Assembly: GCA_947652115.1 (NCBI GenBank)
Contig: OX393564.1
Coordinates: forward strand, 9,481,308 to 9,545,307
Reading direction: 5' to 3'
DNA: 64,000 nucleotides
Origin: Blastomussa wellsi
Taxonomy: Eukaryota; Cnidaria; Anthozoa; Scleractinia; Plerogyridae
Shown here: positions 1 through 11,200 of the stretch, one piece after another
Layout: the number at the start of each line of letters is the position of its first letter
Numbering within the stretch: position 1 is the stretch's first letter
Notes under the pieces: generated by a model
Told to the model about the DNA's origin: nothing
Database searches by the model: none
What the model saw: the letters and a program-made list of their open reading frames with translations, nothing else
Made by a program: the position numbers and the translations under genes

Positions 1-769
1 AAGGGAAGTGCTTTAAATTGAATCATAGTACTTTTATAGCTAGACATGGCTATGGGTGTAACCAATAGAAAAGTGCCATGATGTAGATCATGCTGTGATA
101 AGTCTAGACGATCTTGTGCACCACTTGAGATAATAAAGCATTCAAGGATCTCACCCGGTCTCTGTGGGTGCCAAAAACAATTGAGAGCATTGTAAGATAG
201 CTAAATACAGCAACTAACTTGCACATAACGCTCCATTAACTGCATTTTACTGCTTGTGCCATAAACCTTTCTTCAAATCACCAGTTATACTAGCTAGTTA
301 TCCTTCTTACTTTAAATTTCTTACATTTATTCGATCACTGGAGGCCTTGCCGGGTTATATTCTATTTCTTTAGTGTAATTTTTTACTTAAAAACCTGAAA
401 TCCGGACAGTACGCGACACTTTTCCCGGGTAGTCAAGCCAAAGTGTTTATATGAGAAAAAGTTGTCCGGCCTGCCATGGTTACCCTAACTGCCAAGACGA
501 GACAACTCGCCTACTTGAGTACTCGCCAACTCAGGTAGGATCATATAAACGGTTGGCAGAATTTTTCAACATTTTAGTGAAAAGTTAGCTCGCACAGGGT
601 AACTCAGGGGCGGGGGTTGTCTCAGGTACCCGAGATCATATAAATGGGGCCTAAGGCTACTGAATGGACTCACAAACAATATTCTTTCTTCTTAAGATCA
701 TACAGTATTTGGGAGGAGAAAAACGATTATTGCCCTATCACATTCGGAAAGATTTTGAGAACAGAAGTA
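1..769. other. Left flank without recognisable gene
   Basis: I see no coding exon or RNA gene here. The short open frame at 644-889 runs into a DNA transposon that starts at 770, so it is treated as chance. The stretch may be intronic or 3' to the minus-strand gene whose first exon lies at 1904-2083, because the remaining exons of that gene must lie to the left. Confidence 0.5.
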
Positions 770-1731
770 CAGTATGTTGCCCTATTTTCCGGACACCCCT
801 ATTTCCAGACACTTCGACTTAACGATTACGTATTTCGTTTAAACAATAAAACAAATCCGATCGATATGTTCCAAAGACTTATTGACTAGTCAGCTTTCGT
901 TTGATACCTTTGTGGCCAAGCCACGCTCCGTTTAGGCGAGAACATTCATTTTCAGTCGAGGTAGGTAAATTTTGTTTCTTCTTAAATGCGAGTTTTAGCG
1001 CACGTCAAATTAACCATGTACAGTTATGCGGTCTGTTCTTGCAAAATAAGATACAGATTAAACCTTTTTAGGACATAAGTAAAGCTTAAAGGACTAGGTT
1101 TGTCAGCATATAACAATTTTCTGTTTTCAGTTCACAAAAGAGTTTATTTGCATTTTTGGTGAGGTGTTCCTATTTCCGGACACCCAACGATAGCAATCTA
1201 GTCTCGTTTTATAACTCCCTTTCATAATTTCAACTCACCTGAAATAATTATTTGGAAAAAAATACTTGAGTGTTGTTTTCCAAGTCCAGTCCAGTAACTA
1301 ATAAATCAGTCGCCAGTTTTCCTCGTCTTGCCGTGATACACAATCAAATATGGCGGCTTGTTGGCCGGTTTCAAAACATTGATGACTTCTTCGCTAAATA
1401 ATCGAAAGAAAAAGCTTTCAATTTCGGACAACAAAAAGTAATCTTTTAAATGAATGTTTCTTTATTCAACTTTTATAAGATATATTTTGCCACAAGGGAG
1501 ACTAATGTTTCCAAGAAAAGCGGGGTATTTATCTCGTAACGATCGTCCGGAAATAGGGCATCCAATTCGACGAACTCTTTCCAAAATTACGAAGGCTCCA
1601 AAGAGTTTCAGGCGATGAAACTTTACAACCTGCTTACTAGACGTGGAAGTTAACTTGTGGCTGCTTGCTTTGTTTTGAGGTAAGATATTACGGTTTATGC
1701 AAAAAGTGTCCGGAAATAGGGCAACATACTG
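770..1731. mobile_element. Non-autonomous Tc1/mariner (pogo-like) DNA transposon, copy 1
   Basis: The element is bounded by inverted termini CAGTATGTTGCCCTATTT and its complement, each next to a TA dinucleotide (768-769 and 1732-1733), as expected for Tc1/mariner insertion. There is no transposase frame inside. A second, nearly full-length copy lies at 9677-10638 with long colinear similarity. The motif 'gtccggaaatagggc' recurs inside near both ends. Pogo/Tigger affinity is inferred from the CAGT start and the TA target. Confidence 0.75.
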
Positions 1732-1903
1732 TACTGTTCAAAAATCAGTTATCAGTGATCCTCTTTCTGATATTTGGGCATTTTCAGTCTTTGAGACAAA
1801 ACGAAAGCGGTTTTGCGGTCTAGGGCCTATAATAGACCCTCAACATAGGCCGACAACTTTACAAGCTTTTTGATAAATTCAACGGCAGACAAAAATGGCC
1901 TAC

Positions 1904-2083
1904 CAATGACGGTAAAATTGGGTCCTTTTCTCCTTTTGCGAACCAGTTTCCCCAACCATTTTGTGAGGAGGAATTAGAACTTTGGCTGCTTTGAATACTT
2001 GCCGAGGATGACGAGCCATTTTTCGATCTTGATCCAAAAGAAGCGAAGTCTTTTAAAGCAGATATTTTTCCTTCCAAGTCCAT
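1904..2083 (-). CDS. First coding exon, SFT2-domain-like membrane traffic protein (partial)
   Basis: A minus-strand ATG at 2083 opens exactly 60 codons that end at a good donor (CATTG|GTAGGC, phase 0). The peptide begins MDLEGKISALKDF, continues through a Ser/Asn/Gln-rich linker, and ends in NWFAKGEKDPILPSL. A short soluble N-terminus ending in a Trp-Phe segment and a D-x-x-LPSL-like motif just before the first membrane helix is a pattern of SFT2 family proteins (SFT2D3 type), which act in vesicle fusion at the Golgi. The membrane helices are not in this exon and should lie left of the window or unseen in 1-1900. The family call is from memory of the motif and is tentative; that this is a real first exon is more secure. 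Confidence 0.42.
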
Positions 2084-3500
2084 ATTATTTTATGAATGTA
2101 ATCGCGGGCTCACGAAATCTGGGTACCACTCACGCCCCATATTACTGGGGAGCATTAGCAATGGCGACGGCTAGGACGATATTTTACGCACGAATCTCGC
2201 AATTGCCTTGATGTATTCGGTGCATCTATCGCTTTCAAACATAGTTCTTGTAGAAAATATAAAGACGGCGTTTATTTTCAAACAGAAAAACGGAAATTTA
2301 GCCGTCGAGGTTCACGTTCTCCAAAGCACTCAGAATTTGGTCATTTCACGTTGTTGTTTTGCAGAGGACGGCAGAGAAATGTACGAAGAATTAGAACGCA
2401 CGTGCAGAGCTATTGTACTGCTAATTAAATCTTTTGTTTTGCGACGTTCTCGTTGACGTTGCCGTCGTGGTTTGCTTAAGCTCCCTGTTTTCACCCCCCC
2501 CCCCCCCCCCCCCACCTCGCTGGGAGAACCCAGATGGATAGTTATACCGGCCGGTCTTTCGTGATCGCTGTTTTCGAAGCATTCCCCAACAAAAACCGGG
2601 CTAGCATCTGTACGGACATGTGTCTCCCTCGCATAGCGCTCGCCTGCGAACAGGCTCTCCAGTGTCCTGAGATATGTTAGCTGTTTTTGATCGACGTCTC
2701 CTATTTTTCTTCTTCTACTTCTTTCATACCAGGTGTTCACCGCCATCTTTTTGCGGCCTTACTTGATCTGCGGCCCTTACTTGATCTGTTTCGTAGCGGC
2801 GTGCCAACACTGCACCAGAAGGCACGCCACGCTTGCTTTTGCGTTTCTCCAAACTTTACCTTCAACGAACGATGAATAGTTTGTGTATCTTCTCGGAGCT
2901 TTTCCAGGTTCTGGACGTGTCGATACCAGCGATCGTTACAACAGAAGACATCCTGTTGGCGTATCGGTGATTCATTCGAACAAGTTGAACAAGTTGCTGG
3001 TAATCGAGCCTGGTTTTTCACCTTTCACGAGGTACACTGTACATAAATGGGTTAGACTTTCTCAAAGTCGTTCGCTTCTCATTTCCGGTTTGGTCATGCT
3101 CGCTTTCACTCTGAGAGCTTGTAGTTAAGTCGGCGCGTGTGTACATTTGGAGCGAAATATTAAAGAGAAATTTCACATCCGGTGACATCTGAGAACGCAT
3201 AAATTATTTTTTTTCAAATACGTCACAGACATGGATGGCCCCTGTTTAGCCGTCTCTTCTCGGGTAGGAACGAAGACCGGACTCGAGAGATCAGAGCGTC
3301 GGAAATCGAGACTATCCGATTAGCTGTTCAACCGGAAGTACTTTTCGCGCCATGTGCATGTGGAACAAACTGACTAGACTGCAAAAACCGTGTGCGAAGA
3401 TCCTGCTTGATTGAACGTTGGATCTCGCAGGAGATCTAATCAGCCAAACTTGAAAAATTAATAAACGATGATAAGTCAAAGACTTCTGCAATGCTGAAAC
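2084..3500 (-). other. Upstream region of the SFT2-like gene, with a possible Cys-containing exon
   Basis: Minus-strand frames at about 3021-2737 read a Cys-rich start (CSTCSNES) followed by a charged, helical-looking segment (NLEKLREDTQTIHRSLKVKF). Two GTAAGG donor-like sites follow in a short direct duplication near 2780-2800. This may be an exon of an unrecognised gene or an old repeat; I cannot assign it. A 20-base C run at 2494-2513 sits inside an overlapping frame at 2330-2746, which is probably spurious. Confidence 0.25.
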
Positions 3501-3503
3501 AAC

Positions 3504-3558
3504 GTGATATATTTTGAGCAATATTTCGGCTGGCCAGACCAGCCTTCTTCAGGTTTAG
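3504..3558 (-). ncRNA. Hammerhead-like ribozyme motif of a Penelope-like element
   Basis: On the minus strand the order is CUGAAGA, a 6-bp hairpin GGCUGG/CCAGCC, then GAAA, which resembles the hammerhead core (CUGANGA, stem II, GAAA). Penelope-like retroelements are known to carry minimal hammerheads in their terminal repeats. This copy lies about 220 bases beyond the end of a Penelope endonuclease frame on the same strand, where one would be expected. One unpaired A between the core and stem II departs from consensus, so activity is not claimed. Confidence 0.5.
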
Positions 3559-3777
3559 ATGTTACTAATTTTTTGACATGAAATTTCAATATATTATGGT
3601 GATGTCGCAATACGTATTTCGAAACTTATAGGAGTGGCGGAATTACGTCTACAAGATGATTCCAGAGAAAGATAGAAACATCTATATAAAATAAAAATGA
3701 AAATAGACTGAGAGCTACAAAGCAAACATGAATTATAAGTTGATATAAATATAACATTTCTTCGTTAGTTACAAGTT

Positions 3778-4200
3778 TTAAGATTCATCGCGTCTATTCA
3801 GTCCATGGGGCTCTAATGTCCCCGCTAAATCTATTAAAAAGGACTCTCTGGCTTTTCTGATTGAGTCACGTGAGGAGTGAATTAGTTCAAGTGGGATTAG
3901 TTGCATGTCAGTGTGACAGTGGTTAGGATGAGAAAGAAAATGTTCGGCAACAGTATTGGGTTTGGATTTAATGTTAGTTTTGTCGACTGAGCGTCTGTGT
4001 TCGTTGAATCTGTCTTTGAGACGTCGCTTAGTTTCAGCTATGTATTGTAAATGACAGCGGTTACACTGAATCATGTAGATTAAATTTTTGGTGTTGCAGG
4101 TTATGTGTGATTTGATGTTTCGGACTTCGCCAGTGGAAAAGAAAGTGTAGTGTTTTAGACCGTTAGTAATGTAAGGACAAGTAGCGCAATCTTGTCCACA
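3778..4200 (-). pseudogene. Penelope-like retroelement, GIY-YIG endonuclease end
   Basis: Reading down the minus strand, an open frame gives a Cys-x2-Cys-Pro start (CATCPYI), then STGEVRNIKSHITCNT, IYMIQCNRCHLQYIAETK, RLKDRFNEHRR and GTLEPHGLNRR. This is the C-terminal GIY-YIG endonuclease of Penelope-like elements. The second GIY-YIG block reads YIAETK where Gly is usual (YIGETK/R), so a conserved Gly is replaced. Only this end is present; no reverse transcriptase is found upstream because a MITE begins at 4229. This is a truncated, probably dead copy. Confidence 0.82.
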
Positions 4201-4228
4201 GCGGAAGGATGTGATGCATGTGGAAGGT

Positions 4229-4434
4229 CATTCTCGTCCCCAGAGGCCGCGATCCTTTTGGTCAGCACCAAGGAATCGAGACCTCTGGCCACCCCAGCTT
4301 GTGAGCATGCGCAGAGTACTCGTTCTGTAGTTTTCAGCCAATCAGCATTGTCAGATTCGACAATGAGTCCGTGATTTGCGGACTAAGGCCAGAGGTCGTG
4401 ATTCTTGGTGCTGACCAACTCTGGGACGAGAATG
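4229..4434. mobile_element. MITE with 'CATTCTCGTCCC' termini, copy 1
   Basis: Imperfect inverted arms: the left reads CATTCTCGTCCCCAGAGGCC and is followed by TTTGGTCAGCACCAAG; the right contains CTTGGTGCTGACCA and ends GGGACGAGAATG. Related elements lie at 50660-50860 and 58826-59046, sharing 'GGTC(A/T)GC(A/G)CC' near both ends. It inserted next to the Penelope fragment and about 320 bases before the Roco-type start codon. Confidence 0.65.
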
Positions 4435-4752
4435 GTGGAAGGTAGCCCAGTACATGACGTCATTGGAAAGGCTAATGACAAACATGGCGGAAAACCTGGA
4501 TGTTGTTGCTGTGTGCAGCCAACTATATTTGACGGAATTTTGTACTTACGGAAGTGCGAGCTAAAATAACTTCGTAATTGATTATTTTTTCTTGCTTGAC
4601 CGTCACTGCAAATAAAATAGAATAGAGGCAATCGACAAGGAGACGCCTACAAGAGTGCTTGAAATCAGTTGAAATGAACACTGAAATGAATGAGAACGAA
4701 GTTTGCTGTCGGGATTTGCGTGCATGTTAATTGCAAGATTCTTTGATTCGCC
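4435..4752 (+). promoter_or_regulatory. Putative promoter and 5' leader of the Roco-type gene
   Basis: A perfect CRE palindrome TGACGTCA lies at 4455-4462, directly followed by ATTGG, an inverted CCAAT box. A 26-codon upstream reading frame runs 4484-4564, starting in a good context (AACATGGCGG). An in-frame TGA lies three codons before the ATG at 4753, so that ATG is the first start available to the long frame in this exon. No TATA box is clear. The regulatory role is inferred from motifs only. Confidence 0.4.
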
Positions 4753-5252
4753 ATGCAGATTTTCCTGAATTTATTAAACGCAAAGAAGATTGCGGTGGAG
4801 GTGAAGCCTTTGGATACCGTCGAAACCCTGAAGAAGACGATCTCGCAAGTGACTGGACTTCCACTGGCTGTACAATCGCTCCATTCGCAAAGTGGCGCAA
4901 AGATTGAAAATAACTGCCGCATTTATCTGGGGGACTTGATAAAGCCAAATACCTTTATCAATTTGGCTTATAAGCAGGATACGTCAACGACTTCCTTTTA
5001 TGTGAATGCTGTGACGGGAAGTGGAAAAGTTTTCACCGTGACTCCCGAAGGAGGGAATTTATCGAACGTCCATAGATTGAGAAGCAGCTTGTCAACACTG
5101 CTTGATCTGCCAGCAGAGGGCTTGTTTCTGCGGCTGGTTGACATGTCGCGGTTTGTGAATAAGGGTTTAGCGGCATTATTTAATAGTTTGGAGGAGTGTG
5201 GTATAAGCAATGGTTCTGTTTTGTACGTGCAAATTCATCCATGGAAAGAAGA
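4753..5252 (+). CDS. Roco-type gene exon 1: two tandem ubiquitin-like domains
   Basis: The exon starts MQIFLNLL, like ubiquitin itself (MQIF), and residues 1-75 show the beta-grasp pattern ([14 protein letters not shown], then [13 protein letters not shown]). Residues about 80-166 repeat the pattern ([45 protein letters not shown]). No C-terminal diglycine is present in either, so they are built-in interaction folds and not conjugated modifiers. The exon ends in a split Asp codon (GA|T, phase 2) that leads straight into the SH2 Trp. Confidence 0.8.
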
Positions 5253-8200
5253 GTAAGTTTAAAATATTCATTATAAAGTTCAGTGTGTCTGCATGGTACG
5301 TGACCTGCTGAATGCAAATTTATCGACAGGTGACTTTGTTCATGAGAAAAGTGATTTATTTTCTTTAGGTGGCCAAAGAGCCATGATGTATGGTGGTCCA
5401 TTGTTCTCACAGAAAAATTGGGCCAAATTCTTAAATATCCAAAGAAAAAGCGAAGAAATAACCATTTTTTTCTTTGAATAAAATTTGGATCATGTGTATT
5501 TTATGCACCCCTTCAACTGATATATCAGTGATACTAACCTAGGTTAAATTACGTCTGCGACGCAAGCTATAGTCACCAAAAGACAAGTAGCAGTGAAGTA
5601 TCGGCGGAATGTCGGTAACCTATCGATCAACATGTTGGCCGACAATCGGACAGCCACTCGGTTGACATATCGACTGATACATCGGTCGATACTCGACCGA
5701 TATGTCAGTCGATACGTCGACCGACACATCTCGGTTGATATATCGGTCGAGGGGTGCACAAATTTTATATCTGAAAAAATAAAAGGGATATATTACATAT
5801 GTTTTAAGGTGGCTCAATACCCAACATACAACTTTTGCTCAGAATCAAACTTAATCAGAAGAGACCACCATCATGCAATTTGTTGCCATGAATGATGACA
5901 AACACAATGAAATTTGGGTCTCTTGTTGCCATGGAAACGGTACAAGCTTTGGTAAAGTGCCCCAGAGGGTGCTTTTCTTATAACAATAATTGAGAAAAAA
6001 AACACCAATTCATTCAGAAAAGAAACTATTTTTTAAAAATCATGTTTACAGTGCTCTATGCAATGAACCAAAAATGGTTGGCTGGCATTCAATACTTGCA
6101 GAGAGAAAAATCTGAAAAGTTGCAAATTGCAAAAACAGGCCATTCTGGCAAATACCCAGCACCAGTGTTTTCCATGTTGTGGCAAAAGAATTTGCCAGAT
6201 AAGCATTATCTTGCTTCATTGCCCAGAGTGTTTATCAACCTTCAGTCTCAGCCCCAGAGGCCTGGAAAAGTTAAAAGCATGGAAAAATAGAAATGTTACC
6301 ATTTACCTCTTCCGTGCAAGTGTGAACATCAAAACTGCATAGGGTTGAGAAAAAAATTCCTAAGGCTAGGTTCTATCATTTCTATAAGAAATCGTGCTGC
6401 ATAATTATTTGTTTTGCATTGAAACAACAGAGGAAAATAGATGGTAGCACCATGCTTTTTCTAAGAATACATAGTTAGAGAATGGAGATTGCAGAAAAAC
6501 AGCATACCAGCTCCAAAACAATGCAAGGATTTCATGCAACTCTTACCTCACAAGCAAACAGTGTGAACACGTCTTTCAATGACTCAGTCATTTAATCACA
6601 GGGTAAGCATTACAAAACAACTCTTCTGCTTTCAACTCAAATACAAAGTTCGGCCAAAAAAGTCAAACACAAGCCCAAGTAGTTCCTTTTTAGAAAGCAA
6701 CCTCAACCAAGCAGCAACCAGCAGGAATCTGACCGCATTGCATCCTGGGAAATTTGACTTCTCCTTGAGCGGGAAAGACCTACCTACAACCAATGTAATT
6801 TTTTTTATACAGTCACCAGGCTTCAATAATATACTAAAAGTTTTCCAGCCACTTCCATCATTGATTGAAACTTCCATATTTGCCAGTTGAAGCCTGGTGA
6901 GACACAACTTCGTTCCCAGGGTCTCTCTCTTCCCGCCCCCGGGGGCGAGAGAGAAAGACCCTGGGACAGGCTGGTCACGTGTCTCTTGGACAATTGAGAA
7001 CTCTAGGGAGGGGTCCTCTAATGTCAGGAAATTTAGTGCGTTATTTCAAAGCGAGGGTTTCGCATGTGATCTAAAGGTTTAGCAAGTGATTGTCTTGAGT
7101 CAATTTATGTGGCTGGGATGTTATGTACAACCAACAGCATACTTCAAGTCAATCATATTTTGTCTTCTTCCTTTGCTGTTTAATACTCGACATAATTGAC
7201 TGTGATCGCCTCTGAACAGTGCCATATATGTGAATCCCGTCATTTTTCGATGCTCTAATCGTAGATCAGATCAGAAGGCCCAATGAATGAAATTTCAGTG
7301 CAACTATACTTATAAACGTGGAGAAAAAAGCGAATTTGAAACTCAATTTCCGGCAGCAAATATGCAAACCCCTCGCAGAAAGACATACAAAATAGAAATA
7401 TGACTATCTTCTTCGATAACCATTCACCAACGAGTGTCACTAGTTGTTTTGCCAATGGCCGGTTCACTATTAAATGTAGGAAACAAGGAACAGACTTTTT
7501 CCAAACAACAATATACGTCTAAACGGAATATTTACGCGACGCGATAGATAACAACTGAATGTAAAATGTCAGATGAGGTGCATAATTTTGTAAACAACAT
7601 ATCATGAAGACAAAAATTGTATAACGAGCAGAGTGGACGAACGAATACTGTGGCAATATAAACATATTTCCTTTCCTAACCTTCATTTTCTGTTGAACAT
7701 TGGACACCAAACACGTTGTTCATCGGCAGCGGCAGCAAAAGTCAGACAAGGAAGACTCTTCCTATTTCTGTCATCGCTCGCCGCGCTCTTCTGAGATGGT
7801 GAGATCTTTTCGACCTTTCGCTCCTTTCAAAGCAACATTGACTTCGGTGATCATGGCCCCGATTGCTTTGAAATTATTTGAATTGTCTTTCATGAGGTAG
7901 AAATGGTAGATGTGGCCATTGCGAGGTCAAGACCTTCTGCACAACCTTGATCGCGGTTTTCGCAATTCCTGATAAGCCTTCCTCCTTTCTGAAGAATTTT
8001 TTAAAATGTCCATCGAGGAAATATACGACCTAATCACGGATATCTGCTATCAGACAATGTATTAAATTTTTTGGCGTTTACAACAGATTACCAATGGAAA
8101 CAATTTTGCCGTACTGTGTTTCTTTTGGTGGCAACACTTTCCGCGCACCTGTAGTCTCAGTATATACAAAATTCATACTGAGCGGCCGCTCCCTCTAACG

Positions 8201-11200
8201 ATTTTTTTGTCATCTCCCAGATTCTGGGAGACACGTGACTAGCCTGTGCCAGGGTCTTTCTCTCTCGCTCCAGGGGGCGGGAAGAGAGAGACCCTGGGAA
8301 CGAGGTTGGGTGAGACAAGGTTCATTTGCTTCATGGCCCCTTGTCCATGAAGAACAAACTGCCAGTAGCTGCCATCGAGCATATGGTCGAAGTTTGTCAC
8401 ATTCACAGTGCCAATAAACAGTTCTTTGGAATTGGCAAGGTTTAAGCCATCTCAGCCCTTGATGATGAGCTCCGGCACCAGCAAATGTCCCAAAACAATG
8501 AAATTTGGGGCAATTTTTGCCCCAAATTACATTCATTCTTCACACGATTCTGCTGAGCAGAAGTCGAATTCAAATAAGCTGAGTATGGTCATGTTACCCG
8601 CTGTCATCACACATTAAATATGCATGTCAGACCCAGAACCAAAACATTTGCAGAAAACAGAGCCTTTATATAACCTACCCCCACCCTCTAGTTTTAAGAT
8701 AAACTGCTGATTCTCATACATTCCCTTAGGGTATTGAGCCACCTTAAAATAAATTTATTTTTTTGGTTTAAATAATTAAAAGCGAAAGAAAATAATAGAA
8801 TAAACATGAATAATAGAAGAAACATGTTTCGGAAATGAAAAAAATTAACTAGAGCATATATATAAAAAAAACAGTAAATAATAATAATAATAATAAAAAC
8901 AATGAATAAAATCAGAGTTTTGATTTCAATACCAAATACAGTTGAATTTTGAAAATGCTGTGAGGAGACCGGTCGTTCTCGTACAATAGTCCATGGACTA
9001 TCCAAATGAACTACCCAATTGGACTACCTTAAAATGGTCTACCCCTAAAAACTCTCTAAATGTTTTTAAAGGTAGTCTATTTCATGGGTGATCCATTTTA
9101 GGGTAGTCAAAAATGGACTACCTTTAAAGTTTTTGGGTAGTCCGTCAGGGTAGTCCATGGCCTGGGGTGAGCATTATGTCTACAACCAACAAATTATTTT
9201 AAGCCTTGGTCTGTAATTATGGAATAGAATGCGTTATCTGTAGCTAACACTAGGGTATAAACTATGCTCCTGAGATGCCTTCAAGTTCTGCTTTCCCAAA
9301 CTGTAAGCATTTTCAAGAAAATGCCAATGAACTATTGAAGTCCAGAATCCTTTCACCTGAGATTTTTCATAACACAGCACACTAGATCTGACTTAAAGCT
9401 GTTCATCGTCCTCCCAGTCACTGCTTCGGATCGACCTTTCCACCATCTTTGGTTAGAAGAACACTGATCATTGTTATAACGGGCTATATGAGAACACTCA
9501 GCCATCATCAAACATTTTGTTTTGAATTACAATTTTGCACAAGAATGACCGGCCTTCTCATGGCCGGTTGTTCTCACAGCATTTTTTTAGAATGCAAATG
9601 TATTTGGTATTGGTATTTTATTCTTTGTTTTTGTTTTTGTTTTTTTACTTAGTGTTTTTTTATTAATATATATATAGTATGTTACGCTATTTCCCGGAGA
9701 CCCCTATTTCCGGACACTTTGACTTAACGATTCCGTATTATGTTGAAACAATAACAAAAATCCTATTGATATGTTCCGAAGACTTATCGACTAGTCAGCT
9801 TTTGTTTGATACCTTCATGGCCAAGCCACGCTCTGTTTAGGCGGGAACATTAAAGTTTTCAGTTGAGGTAGGTAAAATTTGTTTTGTCTTAAATGTGATT
9901 TTTAGCGCACGTTGAATTACCTATTTACAGTTAAGCTGTCTGTTCAAGCAAAATGCGATACAGATTAAACCTTTTTTTGGACATAAGTAAAGCTTAAAGG
10001 ACTAGGTTTGTAAGCATATAAGAATTTTCTGTTTTCAGTTTCGTAATCTTTGAACTTCACCACAAAATACTTTACTTGCATTCTTGGTAAGGTGTGCTAT
10101 TTACGGACACCTAACGATAGCAAACTAGTTTCTGTTTTAAATACAATGTTATCGACGAGTTGTTGAAACATTTTTATAACTCCCTTTCGTAATTTCAACT
10201 TACCTGAAGTTGGAAAAAAGACTTGTGTGTTGTTTTCCATGCATTCCAAGTCCAGTCCAGTAATCTAAAAAATCACTCCTCTTCCTCGTCTTACTCGTGT
10301 TACCATGATACAAATCAAATATGTCAGCTTGAGTGGTTTCCGAACTATGGATGACTTCTTCACCAAATAATCGAAAGAAAAAGCTTTCGATTTTGGACAA
10401 AAAGTATTCTTTTAAATGAAAGTTTCTTTATTCAACTCTTATAAGATATATTTTGCCACGAGGGAGAAGAATGTTCCCAAGAAAAGCGGAGTATTTATCT
10501 CGTAACGACAGTCCGGAAAAAGGGCGACCTGTCCAGAAATAGGGCACCCAACTCAACAAACTCTTTCCAAAATTATGAAGAATCCAAACAGCTTCAGGCG
10601 ATGAAACTTTACAACCTACTTACTAGGGCAACATACTGTACTGTACTTTTTTTTCATTTCCAAAAAGTGTTTCTTTATTTTTTAACTATGCTTTTCTTTC
10701 GTTTTTATTTATTTAAACTAAAAAATGTTTTTTTTGGAAAAACATACATGTATTTAATATATTTATTTTTCAGATATAAAATTTTATGTAAAGAAAAAGA
10801 ATGCTATTTTTTCGCTTTTTCTTTGGATATTTAAGAGTTTGGCCCAATTTTTCTGTGAGAACAATCGGCCGCCATCATGATGTTCAGAAAATGAAAAAAT
10901 TCTTACCACTTAGTTATTTCATTGGCACAAGAATTATCAAGAGCCAATTTTTCCCCCAAAATAAGGCCATCCCTTTTTTCTCCGCATTAGTCCAACCGAC
11001 CAAAATTTTCGTGTTATCAAAAAAAAATGTTAGGAGCAAGATAATTTGACCCAGTAAAACACTTTTTCACTTTTAATCTGAAATACAGATATTGTTTTGC
11101 CCATACAGATTTTCAGTGCAGAGAATACGTGTCACACCCTCCCACAAGAGAGGCTATGGAGTTCCATCCCCGCCAAAGTTCGATTTTTATATTTAACATG

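Noticed and set aside
2208..2746. Open frames on both strands around 2.2-2.7 kb
   Set aside because: They overlap each other and pass through a 20-base C run; no domain or splice support.
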